Assembly (NCBI GenBank): GCA_951812305.1
Contig: CATOSB010000017.1
Location: 186,001-250,000 of the forward strand
DNA length: 64,000 bases
From: an uncultured Paracoccaceae bacterium
GTDB taxonomy: Bacteria > Pseudomonadota > Alphaproteobacteria > Rhodobacterales > Rhodobacteraceae
Reading direction: 5' to 3'
Shown here piece by piece: positions 1 to 9,060 of this stretch. The notes beneath the pieces were generated by a model that was given only the letters and a program-made list of their open reading frames with translations, made no database searches and was not told the origin of the DNA. Position numbers and translations under genes: made by a program. Within the stretch, counting starts at the first letter, position 1; the number at the start of each line of letters is the position of its first letter.

Positions 1-1320
1 GCCCCCTTCAAGTGATGGCCTGAAGAAGCCAGCCCCGCGCAGCCTGCGTGGCAAATCCGGAAAGAAAAGTGGCGGCCAAGTTGGCCACCGGGGCGACACC
101 CTGCGCCAGACGTCAACACCCGACTTTGTCGAACGGCATGAGGCGACGCATTGCAGCGCCTGTCAGAGCGCCCTGACGGCGGAGATGGTGAAAGGGATCG
201 AGAAGCGTCAGGTGTTCGACTTGCCTGCGCCACGCCTGGAGGTCACCGAGCATCAGGCGGCGGTTTATTGTTGCGACCATTGTCGAGCCACGACGACGGC
301 TGGCTTTCCCGATGGCGTGGCCGCGCATGTGCAATATGGCACGCGCATGCGGGCAGTGGCGGTCTATTGCAATGTTCAGCAGCTGATACCCGAGGATCGG
401 GTCTGCCAGCTTATGCGCGACCTGTTTGGGGCCACCAGCTTGTGCGCGGCCAGCGTGACCAACTGGACGCGCGGCGCGGCAAATAAGATGGGTGTCGTGG
501 TTGAACACATTCTCGCCCGGCTTGCCGAAGGCGGCGTTCGGCATCTGGACGAGACCGGACTTCGTGTTGCCGGCAAGCTGCACTGGCTGCACACGATCTG
601 CGATACCGCCTTCACCCATTACCGCATCAGCGCCAAACGCGGTGCTGTTCCAACCTTCCTGACCGGCGGGACGATCATTCATGATCACTGGAAACCCTAC
701 TACGCCCATATGAGCGGAGTGGACGCCCACGCCCTCTGCGGGGCGCATCACTTGCGCGAACTCAAGGCCATCGAAGAGATCGAAAAAGAGCCTTGGGCGA
801 CGGAGATGAGCGCAGTGCTTCATAGCGCCAATCAGCTCAGATGCGCGGCTCAGGATCAAGGCGAGACCGAACTCCCGGAACTGGTTCGCCAGGGTATAGT
901 CACCAGATACATGGCGATCCTCGCCAAGGGGCTCGCCTTCCACGAACGCCGGCCCCCGCTGGCCAAAAGCCCCGGCACCCGCGGCCGAAAAGCCAGGCGG
1001 CCAGGCCACAACCTGCTCCTCCGCCTGCGTGACTACCGCGATGACGTTTTGCGATTCATCGCCGACTTCGCGGTCCCATTCACAAACAATCAGGCCGAAC
1101 AGGACCTGCGCATGATGAAGCTGCGCATGAAAATCTCGGGCACCTTCCGCACCCTCGAGGGCGCGCGGGTCTTCGCCGACATCAGGTCCGTCATCTCGAC
1201 GGCCAGAAAACACCGGTTCAACATCCTGGAAATCCTGACCCTGTCACCACCTCAGATCATCGCACGGCTCTGACGGAACAAAACCCCGCAACCCTATCGG
1301 ACAGGGTGCTTGGGAGTTAC
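1..1320 (+). mobile_element. IS66 element, right part, ending at 1320
   Basis: The right terminal repeat GGGTGCTTGGGAGTTAC ends at 1320 and matches both ends of the second copy at 39824-41425. The left part lies outside the window. The element stops 2 bp from the stop codon of the solute-binding protein gene on the opposite strand, so it abuts that gene without breaking it. Confidence 0.85.
2..1273 (+). CDS. tnpC: IS66 family transposase (TnpC), 5' end outside window
   Basis: DDE transposase of the IS66 family. The frame is open from base 2 and ends at the TGA at 1271-1273; the first internal ATG is at 185, but the frame upstream of it encodes the Ser/Lys-rich linker (PPSSDGLKKPAP) and a Cys pair (CSACQ) typical of TnpC, so the true start lies before the window. 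The region HLDETGLRV carries the first catalytic Asp, and the C-terminal FTNNQAEQDLRMMKLRMKIS is the conserved IS66 end with the catalytic Glu. It is almost identical to the copy at 39871-41287 but reads through without that copy's frameshift, so it may be active. No tnpA or tnpB is visible in this element. Confidence 0.93.
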   Translation, partial: PPSSDGLKKPAPRSLRGKSGKKSGGQVGHRGDTLRQTSTPDFVERHEATHCSACQSALTAEMVKGIEKRQVFDLPAPRLEVTEHQAAVYCCDHCRATTTAGFPDGVAAHVQYGTRMRAVAVYCNVQQLIPEDRVCQLMRDLFGATSLCAASVTNWTRGAANKMGVVVEHILARLAEGGVRHLDETGLRVAGKLHWLHTICDTAFTHYRISAKRGAVPTFLTGGTIIHDHWKPYYAHMSGVDAHALCGAHHLRELKAIEEIEKEPWATEMSAVLHSANQLRCAAQDQGETELPELVRQGIVTRYMAILAKGLAFHERRPPLAKSPGTRGRKARRPGHNLLLRLRDYRDDVLRFIADFAVPFTNNQAEQDLRMMKLRMKISGTFRTLEGARVFADIRSVISTARKHRFNILEILTLSPPQIIARL

Positions 1321-1322
1321 AT

Positions 1323-2903
1323 TCAGTTGAAGCTGAAATATTTGAACTTTGCCGCGTCGTCCGGGGCAACCACGGTCTGAACATTCGACCGCATACCCCA
1401 ATTCAGCACTTGGTGGTGGATCGGGATATAAAGCTGTTCCGCCTGTACGACTTGCCAGATCTCGTTGATCATCGCATCGCGGTTGGGCAGGTTGGTTTCA
1501 GACGCAAGTGCTTCGATCTTTGCGTCGAGATCCGGGTTGGAGAACCGTGTACCGTTCCACGACCCGTATTTGTCGTCTCTGGTGTGAACCAGGAAGTTAA
1601 AGATGTACTCGGAATCATAGGTCGGAACACCCCAGCCCAGCATGTAGAAATCCGTTTCAAGAGTGTTGATGAGCGGGAAATGCTGCGCCTTCGGCTTTGC
1701 ATCCAGATTTACCTCTACACCGATCTGCGCAAGCATGCCTACAGCCGCCTGACAGATCGCCTCGTCATTGATGTAGCGGTCGTTGGGACAGTTCAATGTA
1801 ATCGAGAACCCGTCGCCGTGGCCAGCGTCGGCCATAAGCGCCTTTGCTTTGTCAACATCGGTGCCAGAGGACCCGTCCATGTCGGCATTCCAGCCATTCA
1901 CAAATGGCGGTGATATCATGCCGGCGGGCGCAGATTGACCTCGCATCACGACCTGCTTGATTGCGTCGCGATTGATCGCCATCGACATGGCCTGACGAAC
2001 GCGCAGATCAGCAAGTGGGTTGGAGCCATCGACATTGTCGTTCGCAAGGTCTGCATCACCCACGTTCATTCCAAAGAAGATTACGCGGTTTTGGGGTGCT
2101 GTTCGAACATCCAATCCTTCTGCAGAAGCAACGCGATCAAGGTCTTGAACCGGCACGTCCTGAATGAAATCGACTTCGCCGGACAACAACGCCGCAACGC
2201 GCGTCGCCTTGTTCTGGATCGGAGTATAAACGATTTCGGTCACTGCCATCGGGAACTCATCCGTGCCCCAATAGTTTTCGTTGATCGCCAGTACGGTTCT
2301 GACGTCAGGTTCGCGGCTTACCAGCTTGTAGGGACCGGTGCCCATCGCATTTGTTGCCGCAAATGTGGTCTCGCCACCTTCATAATCCTGCACTTTGACC
2401 GCATTGTTCGCTTCAGCCCAGCCTTTGTCCATGATGAACATGTTGGTCAGGTTGTTAGCCATGATCGGGTTCGGACCATTGGTTTCGATTTCGACCGTGT
2501 ATTTGTCGGTTGCCCGCACATCGACGACCGAAGCCAAAAGCTCCTTGTAGTCTGAATCCGGTGTCATCGCCCGGTCGAGAGAGAACTTTACGTCTTCGCT
2601 GTCAAATTCGGAACCGTCGTGGAAGGTCACGCCTTCGCGCAGTTTAAACACCCAAACGTTCGGGTTGGCTTCGCTTGGCCCCCATTCTGTTGAAAGCGCC
2701 GGAACCATCGCGCCCGTCATATCCCGCATCACCAGCGGTTCCATGATCTGATGCGCAAGCGCCGAAGTTGGCCCTTCGTTTTGAGCGTGCGGATCGAGCG
2801 TAAGAGCATCGCCCGCGCGCGCCCACCGGATGGTTTCTGCGCTTGTGGCAACCGTCGATGCGGCAACCAACGCGGCAGCAACGCAAGTTATCTGAAATCT
2901 CAT
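1323..2903 (-). CDS. ABC transporter substrate-binding protein, family 5 (peptide/nickel type)
   Basis: Periplasmic binding protein of the DppA/OppA class (SBP_bac_5), about 526 residues, which captures oligopeptide-like or other small substrates for an ABC importer. The start at 2903 is chosen because GGGAGG lies just upstream and the protein then begins with a clear signal peptide (MRFQITCVAAALVAAS, cleavage near TSA-ET). The body shows WARAGDALTLDPHA, the usual N-terminal family motif, and LREGVTFHDGSEFDSEDV, the second one. No permease or ATPase genes are next to it: the downstream side is an IS66 element and the upstream side is a divergent MoxR gene. It is therefore either an orphan receptor or a survivor of a disrupted operon. 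The substrate cannot be read from the sequence. Confidence 0.9.
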   Translation of the reverse strand: MRFQITCVAAALVAASTVATSAETIRWARAGDALTLDPHAQNEGPTSALAHQIMEPLVMRDMTGAMVPALSTEWGPSEANPNVWVFKLREGVTFHDGSEFDSEDVKFSLDRAMTPDSDYKELLASVVDVRATDKYTVEIETNGPNPIMANNLTNMFIMDKGWAEANNAVKVQDYEGGETTFAATNAMGTGPYKLVSREPDVRTVLAINENYWGTDEFPMAVTEIVYTPIQNKATRVAALLSGEVDFIQDVPVQDLDRVASAEGLDVRTAPQNRVIFFGMNVGDADLANDNVDGSNPLADLRVRQAMSMAINRDAIKQVVMRGQSAPAGMISPPFVNGWNADMDGSSGTDVDKAKALMADAGHGDGFSITLNCPNDRYINDEAICQAAVGMLAQIGVEVNLDAKPKAQHFPLINTLETDFYMLGWGVPTYDSEYIFNFLVHTRDDKYGSWNGTRFSNPDLDAKIEALASETNLPNRDAMINEIWQVVQAEQLYIPIHHQVLNWGMRSNVQTVVAPDDAAKFKYFSFN

Positions 2904-3112
2904 TTTATCCTCCCAAGTGTATTGGATTGGACGAGGGTATCGCAATTATGCCCTCGTGTTAACTGCTGCGTCGTTTGCTTCAGGCCATAGCAGATTAGAA
3001 AAGGTCGAGATCACAGCCATCAGAGAACCCAAAAGTTGCTGGGATCGTATCGAAACGGCTTTTGACACCCTATCCGTGGACAGTGTGCAATTCCCGGTGT
3101 TTAACTATCTGC
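2904..3112. promoter_or_regulatory. Divergent intergenic region, solute-binding protein / moxR-like gene
   Basis: About 209 bases separate the start codons of two divergent genes, so both promoters should lie here. I see no clear operator palindrome or riboswitch. Confidence 0.4.
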
Positions 3113-4024
3113 ATGGCACCTATTCCCGCGAGTATTGATGACACCATCACACTGCTGAAAACGCAGAATTATATAGCTGGTCGAGATTTGGCCACGGTCG
3201 CGTTTTTGTCGTTGAAGCTGGGCAAGCCGCTTTTTCTTGAAGGCGAGGCGGGCACGGGAAAAACCGAAATCGCGAAAGCAATTGCTTCGGCTCTTGGCCG
3301 TCGTCTGATCCGGCTGCAATGCTATGAGGGGCTCGATACGGCCAGCGCGCTTTACGACTGGAATTTTTCGGCCCAGATGATTGCAATCCGAACCGCCGAA
3401 GTGGCGCAGATCTCCGACCGCAAGGCTTTGCAGGATGAACTATTTTCTGACGACTTTCTGATCCGTCGCCCGCTGCTTGAAGCAATGGAACCCCATCCCG
3501 AGGGACCGCCGGTTCTTTTGATCGATGAGATTGACCGAACAGATGAACCCTTTGAGGCGTTTCTGCTGGAAGCGCTCAGCGACTTTCAGGTAACGATCCC
3601 GGAAGTCGGCACGATCCATGCCGAAAACCCGCCCATAGTGATCCTGACGTCGAACCGCACCCGCGAAGTTCATGATGCGCTGAAAAGGCGGTGTCTTTAT
3701 CACTGGGTCAGCTATCCGGATTTCGCCACTGAACTGGCGATCCTGAATGCGCGCGTACCGGAATGCGCAGATCGCTTGTCGCGAGAGATCGTCGCATTTG
3801 TTGCGCACTTGCGTCAGGAGGACGTGTTCAAGAAACCCGGGTTGGCCGAAACGATCGACTGGGCCCGGTGTCTGATCGCGCTGGATGTCGTGACGCTGGA
3901 CCCTGAGCTTGTTACCAACACGCTGGGCGCATTGCTGAAATATCAGGATGACCTTGCGCAAATGGCTGGTTCAGAGGCGGCGAGACTTCTGCAGGAAGCT
4001 AGGATGGATCTTGCCGCCGAGTGA
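3113..4024 (+). CDS. MoxR-family AAA+ ATPase (CoxD-like)
   Basis: AAA+ chaperone-like ATPase of the MoxR family, 303 residues. Members work with VWA-domain partners in maturation or metal-centre insertion; CoxD is the member tied to Mo-Cu CO dehydrogenase. Visible motifs are Walker A GEAGTGKTEIAKA (residues about 44-56), Walker B VLLIDEIDR and the sensor region ILTSNRTREVHDALKRRC. The ATG at 3113 gives the usual N-terminus; the frame stays open upstream but adds no family-like sequence. The next gene encodes a CoxE-like VWA protein overlapping by about 14 bp, followed by the three hydroxylase subunits, which supports a role in maturing that enzyme. Confidence 0.88.
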   Translation: MAPIPASIDDTITLLKTQNYIAGRDLATVAFLSLKLGKPLFLEGEAGTGKTEIAKAIASALGRRLIRLQCYEGLDTASALYDWNFSAQMIAIRTAEVAQISDRKALQDELFSDDFLIRRPLLEAMEPHPEGPPVLLIDEIDRTDEPFEAFLLEALSDFQVTIPEVGTIHAENPPIVILTSNRTREVHDALKRRCLYHWVSYPDFATELAILNARVPECADRLSREIVAFVAHLRQEDVFKKPGLAETIDWARCLIALDVVTLDPELVTNTLGALLKYQDDLAQMAGSEAARLLQEARMDLAAE

Positions 4025-5222
4025 CACCAACCTCGGGCGACTGGCCGAGAATATCACGCATTTCGTCCATGCGTTGCGGCGCGCCGGGGTCGGCATCGGC
4101 ACAACCCAAATTCACAGTGCACTTGAATCCGTTGTGGCCGCTGGCTTCACGCGACGTGACGATTTCTACGTCGTTTTGCGTGCGACGTTGATCACGCGGC
4201 CAGAACATTTCGAAACCTTTCATCAGGTCTTTCGACTGTTCTGGCGCACGCCGGACTATATCGAACGGCTCATGGAAGTCATGCTGCCCGCGCTTCAAAC
4301 AATTGCCCCGGATCGCGGGCCGCCAAAGGCAGCGGAACGAAGAGCGGAAGAAGCATTTGATCCAGGGACGGATCGGCAGTCTCAATCCCAGGAGCACCAA
4401 AAACTTGAAATGGACGCGCGCATAAGCTGGTCAGACACCGAAGTAATCCGAGCTAAGGACTTTGAGCAGATGACTTCAGAGGAACTAAGGTTGGCAAGCC
4501 AAGAGATCAGAAAACTGACCCTTCCGGTCCCGCCAATCGCGACACGCAGGCTGATCCGGAGCCATCGCGGTGCGCGGCCCGACATGCGGGCGATGTTGCG
4601 TCGCGCACTTCGGCGAGGTGGAGAGATTGACCGGCTCGCCTTGCGCAAGCCGGGAAAACGCCCGCCAAATCTGGTCGTGCTTTGCGATGTCTCGGGCTCG
4701 ATGGCTACCTATAGCCGCATGATGATGCATTTCCTCCACGGACTGACATGGACCACCAATTCGGGTTGGGCCAAGGTACATGTATTCACATTTGGGACGC
4801 GTCTGACAAATATTTCGCGCGCGCTGTCTCAGAAGGACCCTGACCTTGCTTTGGAAGCGCTGGGACGCGAGGTTTCAGACTGGGACGGCGGCACACGAAT
4901 CGGTGCAGCATTGCGCGACTTCAACCTGCACTGGTCGCGCCGAGTCTTGGGGCAAGGGTCCGTCGTTTTGTTGATCACTGATGGATTGGAGCGAGGAAAC
5001 GTTGGGATATTGGCGCGTGAGGCTGAGCGCCTGTCATTGTCCTGCCGCCAATTAGCTTGGTTAAATCCGCTTTTACGGTGGGATGAGTTCCAAGCAAAAG
5101 CTGGTGGCATCCGCGCGTTAATGCCTCATGTTGACAGCTTCCGCACCTGCCATTCGCTCGATTCGATTGCAGACCTTGCGAAGGCCCTGTCTTCCCCAGG
5201 CGTCAAACAACCTTTGCGGTAA
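4011..5222 (+). CDS. VWA domain protein, CoxE-like
   Basis: Protein of about 403 residues with a C-terminal von Willebrand factor A domain. The MIDAS metal site is seen as DVSGSM, followed by a Thr in WDGGTRIG and by ITDG. VWA CoxE proteins pair with MoxR ATPases and are thought to help activate molybdenum hydroxylases. The start is uncertain: I chose the TTG at 4011 because AGGATGG lies just upstream and it gives a 14-bp overlap with the ATPase gene; a longer frame begins at 3948. A charged linker ([14 protein letters not shown]) separates the N-terminal helical part from the VWA domain. Confidence 0.82.
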   Translation: MPPSDTNLGRLAENITHFVHALRRAGVGIGTTQIHSALESVVAAGFTRRDDFYVVLRATLITRPEHFETFHQVFRLFWRTPDYIERLMEVMLPALQTIAPDRGPPKAAERRAEEAFDPGTDRQSQSQEHQKLEMDARISWSDTEVIRAKDFEQMTSEELRLASQEIRKLTLPVPPIATRRLIRSHRGARPDMRAMLRRALRRGGEIDRLALRKPGKRPPNLVVLCDVSGSMATYSRMMMHFLHGLTWTTNSGWAKVHVFTFGTRLTNISRALSQKDPDLALEALGREVSDWDGGTRIGAALRDFNLHWSRRVLGQGSVVLLITDGLERGNVGILAREAERLSLSCRQLAWLNPLLRWDEFQAKAGGIRALMPHVDSFRTCHSLDSIADLAKALSSPGVKQPLR

Positions 5223-5359
5223 CTCCTTGTTGCATCGAATCGATTTGGCACGTCTTATCGGCCTTATGTCTGCAACAGATAAGCGGCATCTGTAATCCGA
5301 GTAAGCGGAAAGCCGTGAGAATTGTGGCCGTCGAACGACGTGCTAAAGGGAGGATTTAC

Positions 5360-5833
5360 ATGACCAATATTTCCATGACGGTTAACGGACGAAAGGTAAG
5401 TCGGGACGTTCCCGATGAAACCCTACTGTCCGATTTTCTGCGCGAGCATCTTCGCCTGACCGGTACGCATGTTGGGTGTGACACGACCCAATGCGGTGCC
5501 TGTGTGGTTCAGGTCGATGGCGCGGCGGTCAAATCATGTTCTGCCCTTGCGGTCGCGCTGGATGGTGCGGAAGTCACGACGATCGAGGGCCTTGCCAATG
5601 GCGGCGACCTGCATCCGATGCAGAAGGCATTTAACGACAATCACGGGCTGCAATGTGGCTTTTGTACGCCGGGCATGATCATGGCAGGGGTCGATCTGGT
5701 CGAACGGGCCAAGGCGGCCGGCGCAAGCCTGAGTGAAGCCGATATCCGCGCCGGGCTGGAAGGCAATATCTGCCGCTGCACCGGATACCACAACATCGTC
5801 AAATCGGTCCAACAGGCCGCACAAGAGATGTAA
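5360..5833 (+). CDS. Molybdenum hydroxylase [2Fe-2S] small subunit (CoxS-like)
   Basis: Iron-sulfur subunit of a xanthine-oxidase-family enzyme, 157 residues. The first plant-type [2Fe-2S] cluster is held by [12 protein letters not shown] plus a downstream Cys (VKSCSAL); the second by [10 protein letters not shown] and the CRC of [13 protein letters not shown]. It passes electrons from the molybdenum site in the large subunit to the FAD subunit. The start at 5360 follows GGGAGG at good spacing. The large subunit gene begins 16 bp after the stop, and the order small-large-medium is the one usual for form II enzymes. Confidence 0.93.
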   Translation: MTNISMTVNGRKVSRDVPDETLLSDFLREHLRLTGTHVGCDTTQCGACVVQVDGAAVKSCSALAVALDGAEVTTIEGLANGGDLHPMQKAFNDNHGLQCGFCTPGMIMAGVDLVERAKAAGASLSEADIRAGLEGNICRCTGYHNIVKSVQQAAQEM

Positions 5834-5848
5834 GCCGGAGGAAATGAC

Positions 5849-8191
5849 ATGAACGCAGGAATTGGCGCACGCGTAAAGCGCAGGGAAGACAAACGTTTCA
5901 CCACTGGCAAAGGCAAATATACCGACGATGTTCGGATGGAAAACCAGACCTATGCCGCTTTTGTCCGCAGCCCACATGCCCACGCGAATGTGGGTGGTAT
6001 CAACAAATCCGCCGCGTTGGCGATGGAGGGCGTGATCGATGTACTGGACGGCCAGCAACTGACCGGCGACGGTATTGGCAACCTCATTTGTGGCTGGGCG
6101 ATTTCGTCGAAAGACGGCAGTCCGATGAACATGGGCGCGTGGTCGGCGCTGGCGACGGACAAGGTCCGTTATGTTGGGGACGCTGTAGCGGTCGTCATTG
6201 CAGAAAGCCAGTCTTTGGCGCGCGTCGCGGCGGAAGCGGTTGAAGTGGAATACGAAGTCTTGCCCGCCGTTGCATCCGCCACCAAGGCGCTGGACGGAGG
6301 GGCACCGCAGGTTCACGAAAACGCTCCTGGCAACCTGATCTACGACTGGGAAATCGGCGAAGAGGCTGCAACCGACGCGGCCATTGCAGGTGCCGCACAT
6401 GTCACACAGATTAGTCTGACAAATAACCGACTGTCGCCAAATCCGATGGAACCTCGCTCGGCGGTTGCAACGTTCGATGAGGCAGAGGATCACTATACGC
6501 TCTACACCACGAGCCAGAATCCGCATGTCGCACGTCTGGTTCTTTCGGCTTTCTATCAGGTGGCTCCAGAACACAAACTTCGCGTCATCGCGCCAGATGT
6601 CGGCGGTGGGTTCGGGTCGAAGATCTATATTTATCCCGAGGAAATCGCCTGCCTGTGGGCTTCCATGAAAACCGGACATTCCGTGAAGTGGACGGCGGAT
6701 CGCTCTGAGGCGTTTCTTACCGATGCGCATGGCCGCGACCATGTGACGACTGCGAAAATGGGCTTTGACAGTGACAACCGGATTGTTGGGTTCAAGGTCG
6801 ACACGATTGCCAATTTCGGCGCCTACATGTCGCTCTTCTCGTCGGCGGTGCCAACATATCTCTATGCGACGCTGTTGTCGGGCCAGTACGACATCGCCAA
6901 CATCCACTGCAATGTGCGGGCGGTTTACACCAACACCGCGCCAGTTGATGCCTATCGCGGAGCTGGACGACCGGAAGCCTGTTATCTTGTTGAAAGGATG
7001 ATGGAGACCGCGGCACGTGAGTTGGGCGTCAGCCCGGTGGAATTGCGGCGTGCGAATTTCGTACAAGAATTCCCACACCAAACGCCTGTGATCATGAACT
7101 ATGATGTCGGCGATTTCGAAACAAATCTTGATCAGGCGGTCGCTGCTGCAGATGTGGCTGGTTTCGAGTCCCGTAAAGCCGAGTCAGCCGCGAACGGAAA
7201 ACTTCGCGGACTAGGTTTCAGTTCCTACATCGAAGCTTGCGGCATCGCCCCTTCGGCGGCCGTTGGTTCGTTGGGCGCGGGCGTTGGCCTTTGGGAATCG
7301 GCCGAGGTTCGGGTGAACCCGGTCGGAACCATCGAAGTCCTGACCGGCAGCCACAGCCACGGTCAAGGTCATGAAACCACATTTGCCCAGATTGTCGCTG
7401 AAAGGTTTGACCTGCCGATTGAGAATATTTCGATTGTGCATGGCGACACGGACAAGGTTCAGTTCGGCATGGGCACTTATGGCTCCCGTTCCGGCGCGGT
7501 CGGTATGTCGGCAATTGTCAAAGCGATGGACAAGGTCGAAGCCAAAGTCAAAAAGATCGCCGCGCATGTGCTGGAGGCCAGTGAGGATGACATCGTCATT
7601 GAGGGAGGCGAGGTCAAAGTGGCTGGCACCGATAAGGCGATGGGTTGGCACGAGGTCGGACTGTCTGCCTATACAGCGCATAACTTGCCACCTGATCTGG
7701 AACCGGGACTAAAAGAAAGCGCCTTCTATGACCCGGCGAATTTCACCTTCCCTGCGGGCACGTACATCTGCGAGGTCGAAGTTGACCCGGACACAGGCGA
7801 AGTGGACATCGTGCAATTCTCCGCGTCGGATGATTTCGGCACCATCATCAACCCGATGATCGTCGAAGGTCAGGTTCACGGCGGTATCGCCCAGGGGATC
7901 GGTCAGGCCATGCTGGAACAAGTTGTCTATGATGATGACGCCCAGCTGATTACCGGCAGTTACATGGACTATACCATGCCGCGCGCCGATGATTTGCCTT
8001 CCTACAATGTCAATCACGCAGGCACGCCTTGCCCGAACAATCCGTTGGGGATCAAGGGATGTGGAGAGGCGGGTGCCATCGGCTCTCCGCCAGCGGTAAT
8101 CAACGCGATTACCGACGCCATCGGAACCAACAACCTTGCCATGCCCGCCACACCGCAAGCGGTGTGGAAGGCGTTGCAGGCAGCCGGATAG
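5849..8191 (+). CDS. Molybdenum hydroxylase large subunit, form II CO-dehydrogenase-like
   Basis: Catalytic molybdopterin-cytosine-dinucleotide subunit of the xanthine oxidase family, 780 residues. The start region (GARVKRREDKRFTTGKGKYTDD) is typical. The active-site loop reads AYRGAGR, the form II signature, and not AYxCSFR, which carries the Mo-Cu cysteine of true aerobic CO dehydrogenase. The GGGFGSK motif and the late GIKGCGEAGAIG with the catalytic Glu are present. The natural substrate is therefore unknown: an aromatic, N-heterocyclic or aldehyde compound is as likely as CO. The catabolic neighbours downstream favour a degradative role. Confidence 0.92.
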   Translation: MNAGIGARVKRREDKRFTTGKGKYTDDVRMENQTYAAFVRSPHAHANVGGINKSAALAMEGVIDVLDGQQLTGDGIGNLICGWAISSKDGSPMNMGAWSALATDKVRYVGDAVAVVIAESQSLARVAAEAVEVEYEVLPAVASATKALDGGAPQVHENAPGNLIYDWEIGEEAATDAAIAGAAHVTQISLTNNRLSPNPMEPRSAVATFDEAEDHYTLYTTSQNPHVARLVLSAFYQVAPEHKLRVIAPDVGGGFGSKIYIYPEEIACLWASMKTGHSVKWTADRSEAFLTDAHGRDHVTTAKMGFDSDNRIVGFKVDTIANFGAYMSLFSSAVPTYLYATLLSGQYDIANIHCNVRAVYTNTAPVDAYRGAGRPEACYLVERMMETAARELGVSPVELRRANFVQEFPHQTPVIMNYDVGDFETNLDQAVAAADVAGFESRKAESAANGKLRGLGFSSYIEACGIAPSAAVGSLGAGVGLWESAEVRVNPVGTIEVLTGSHSHGQGHETTFAQIVAERFDLPIENISIVHGDTDKVQFGMGTYGSRSGAVGMSAIVKAMDKVEAKVKKIAAHVLEASEDDIVIEGGEVKVAGTDKAMGWHEVGLSAYTAHNLPPDLEPGLKESAFYDPANFTFPAGTYICEVEVDPDTGEVDIVQFSASDDFGTIINPMIVEGQVHGGIAQGIGQAMLEQVVYDDDAQLITGSYMDYTMPRADDLPSYNVNHAGTPCPNNPLGIKGCGEAGAIGSPPAVINAITDAIGTNNLAMPATPQAVWKALQAAG

Positions 8192-8204
8192 GGAGGAACC
8201 ACAG

Positions 8205-8987
8205 ATGTATCCGACAAATTACCACAAACCGGCTGATATCGACGCGGCAGTTGCGGCAATGAACGCGGGCGGGGATGCTATGCTGCTCGCCGGCGGCCAG
8301 ACTTTGCTTGCAACGATGAAGCAACATCTCGCGGCGCCGAGTGACCTTGTAGATGTCCGTGGCCTTGGGCTTTCCGGTATAAATTCGTCAGGTGGTGGCG
8401 TTACGATTGGCGCGACCACGGTTCATGCTGACGTCGCGGCGAGCGGCGATGTTCCTGCCGCAGTTGCGAAGTTGGCATCGGGAATCGGTGACCCGATGGT
8501 GCGCAACATGGGCACAATCGGCGGCTCATTGGCCAACAACGATCCGGCGGCTGACTACCCTGCGGCTGTGCTTGGCATGGGGGCGACTATCGTGACCAAC
8601 AACCGCGAGATCGCCGCCGATGAGTTCTTTCAAGGTCTGTTTACGACCACCTTGGACGAGGGTGAAATCATAACCGCTGTCAAACTTCCGGCGGTGGAAC
8701 GGGCGGGATACGCCAAGTTCAAACAGCCCGCCTCGCGTTTCTGTCTGGTCGGTGTTTTCGTCGCCAAAACATCTGATGGCGCGCGCGTTGCCGTCACCGG
8801 CGCTGGCGAAGACGGTGTCTTCCGCCATGCAGGACTCGAGGCCGCGCTTGATGGCCATTGGGTTCCGGATGCGCTGGACGGAGTGGATATTTCGGCCGAT
8901 GGATTGATGTCTGACATACACGGCGATGCCGAATACCGCGCCAATCTGATCAAGGTTATGGCCAAGCGGGCCGTCGCATCCAGCTAG
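8205..8987 (+). CDS. Molybdenum hydroxylase FAD-binding medium subunit (CoxM-like)
   Basis: FAD subunit of the same enzyme, 260 residues, moving electrons from the iron-sulfur subunit to an external acceptor. FAD-contact motifs are LLAGGQTLL (pyrophosphate loop) and VRNMGTIGGSLANNDPAADYPA. The start at 8205 follows GGGAGG and places the gene 13 bp after the large subunit stop. Last gene of the operon, followed by a strong terminator. Confidence 0.92.
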   Translation: MYPTNYHKPADIDAAVAAMNAGGDAMLLAGGQTLLATMKQHLAAPSDLVDVRGLGLSGINSSGGGVTIGATTVHADVAASGDVPAAVAKLASGIGDPMVRNMGTIGGSLANNDPAADYPAAVLGMGATIVTNNREIAADEFFQGLFTTTLDEGEIITAVKLPAVERAGYAKFKQPASRFCLVGVFVAKTSDGARVAVTGAGEDGVFRHAGLEAALDGHWVPDALDGVDISADGLMSDIHGDAEYRANLIKVMAKRAVASS

Positions 8988-9000
8988 CCCTGAACGAAAC

Positions 9001-9033
9001 ACCGCGCCCAAGAATTGTTGGGCGCGGTTTCAT
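9001..9033 (+). terminator. Rho-independent terminator of the hydroxylase operon
   Basis: An 11-bp perfect stem (ACCGCGCCCAA paired with TTGGGCGCGGT) around a 6-base loop, followed by TTTCAT. It sits between two convergent genes and may serve both strands. Confidence 0.8.
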
Positions 9034-9060
9034 AATCCCTGATAGAGCTTATTTGGTAAT

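Noticed and set aside
113-1213. Long minus-strand open frame (366 codons) over the IS66 gene
   Set aside because: It is antisense to the well-conserved transposase and recurs over the second IS66 copy; it comes from GC-rich codon use.
5534-7081. 515-codon minus-strand frame over the molybdenum hydroxylase genes
   Set aside because: Protein composition is shadow-like and both strands cannot be coding; coxL-type motifs on the plus strand are clear.
5849-8191. True aerobic CO dehydrogenase (form I)
   Set aside because: The active loop is AYRGAGR, without the Cys of form I, and the subunit order is small-large-medium.
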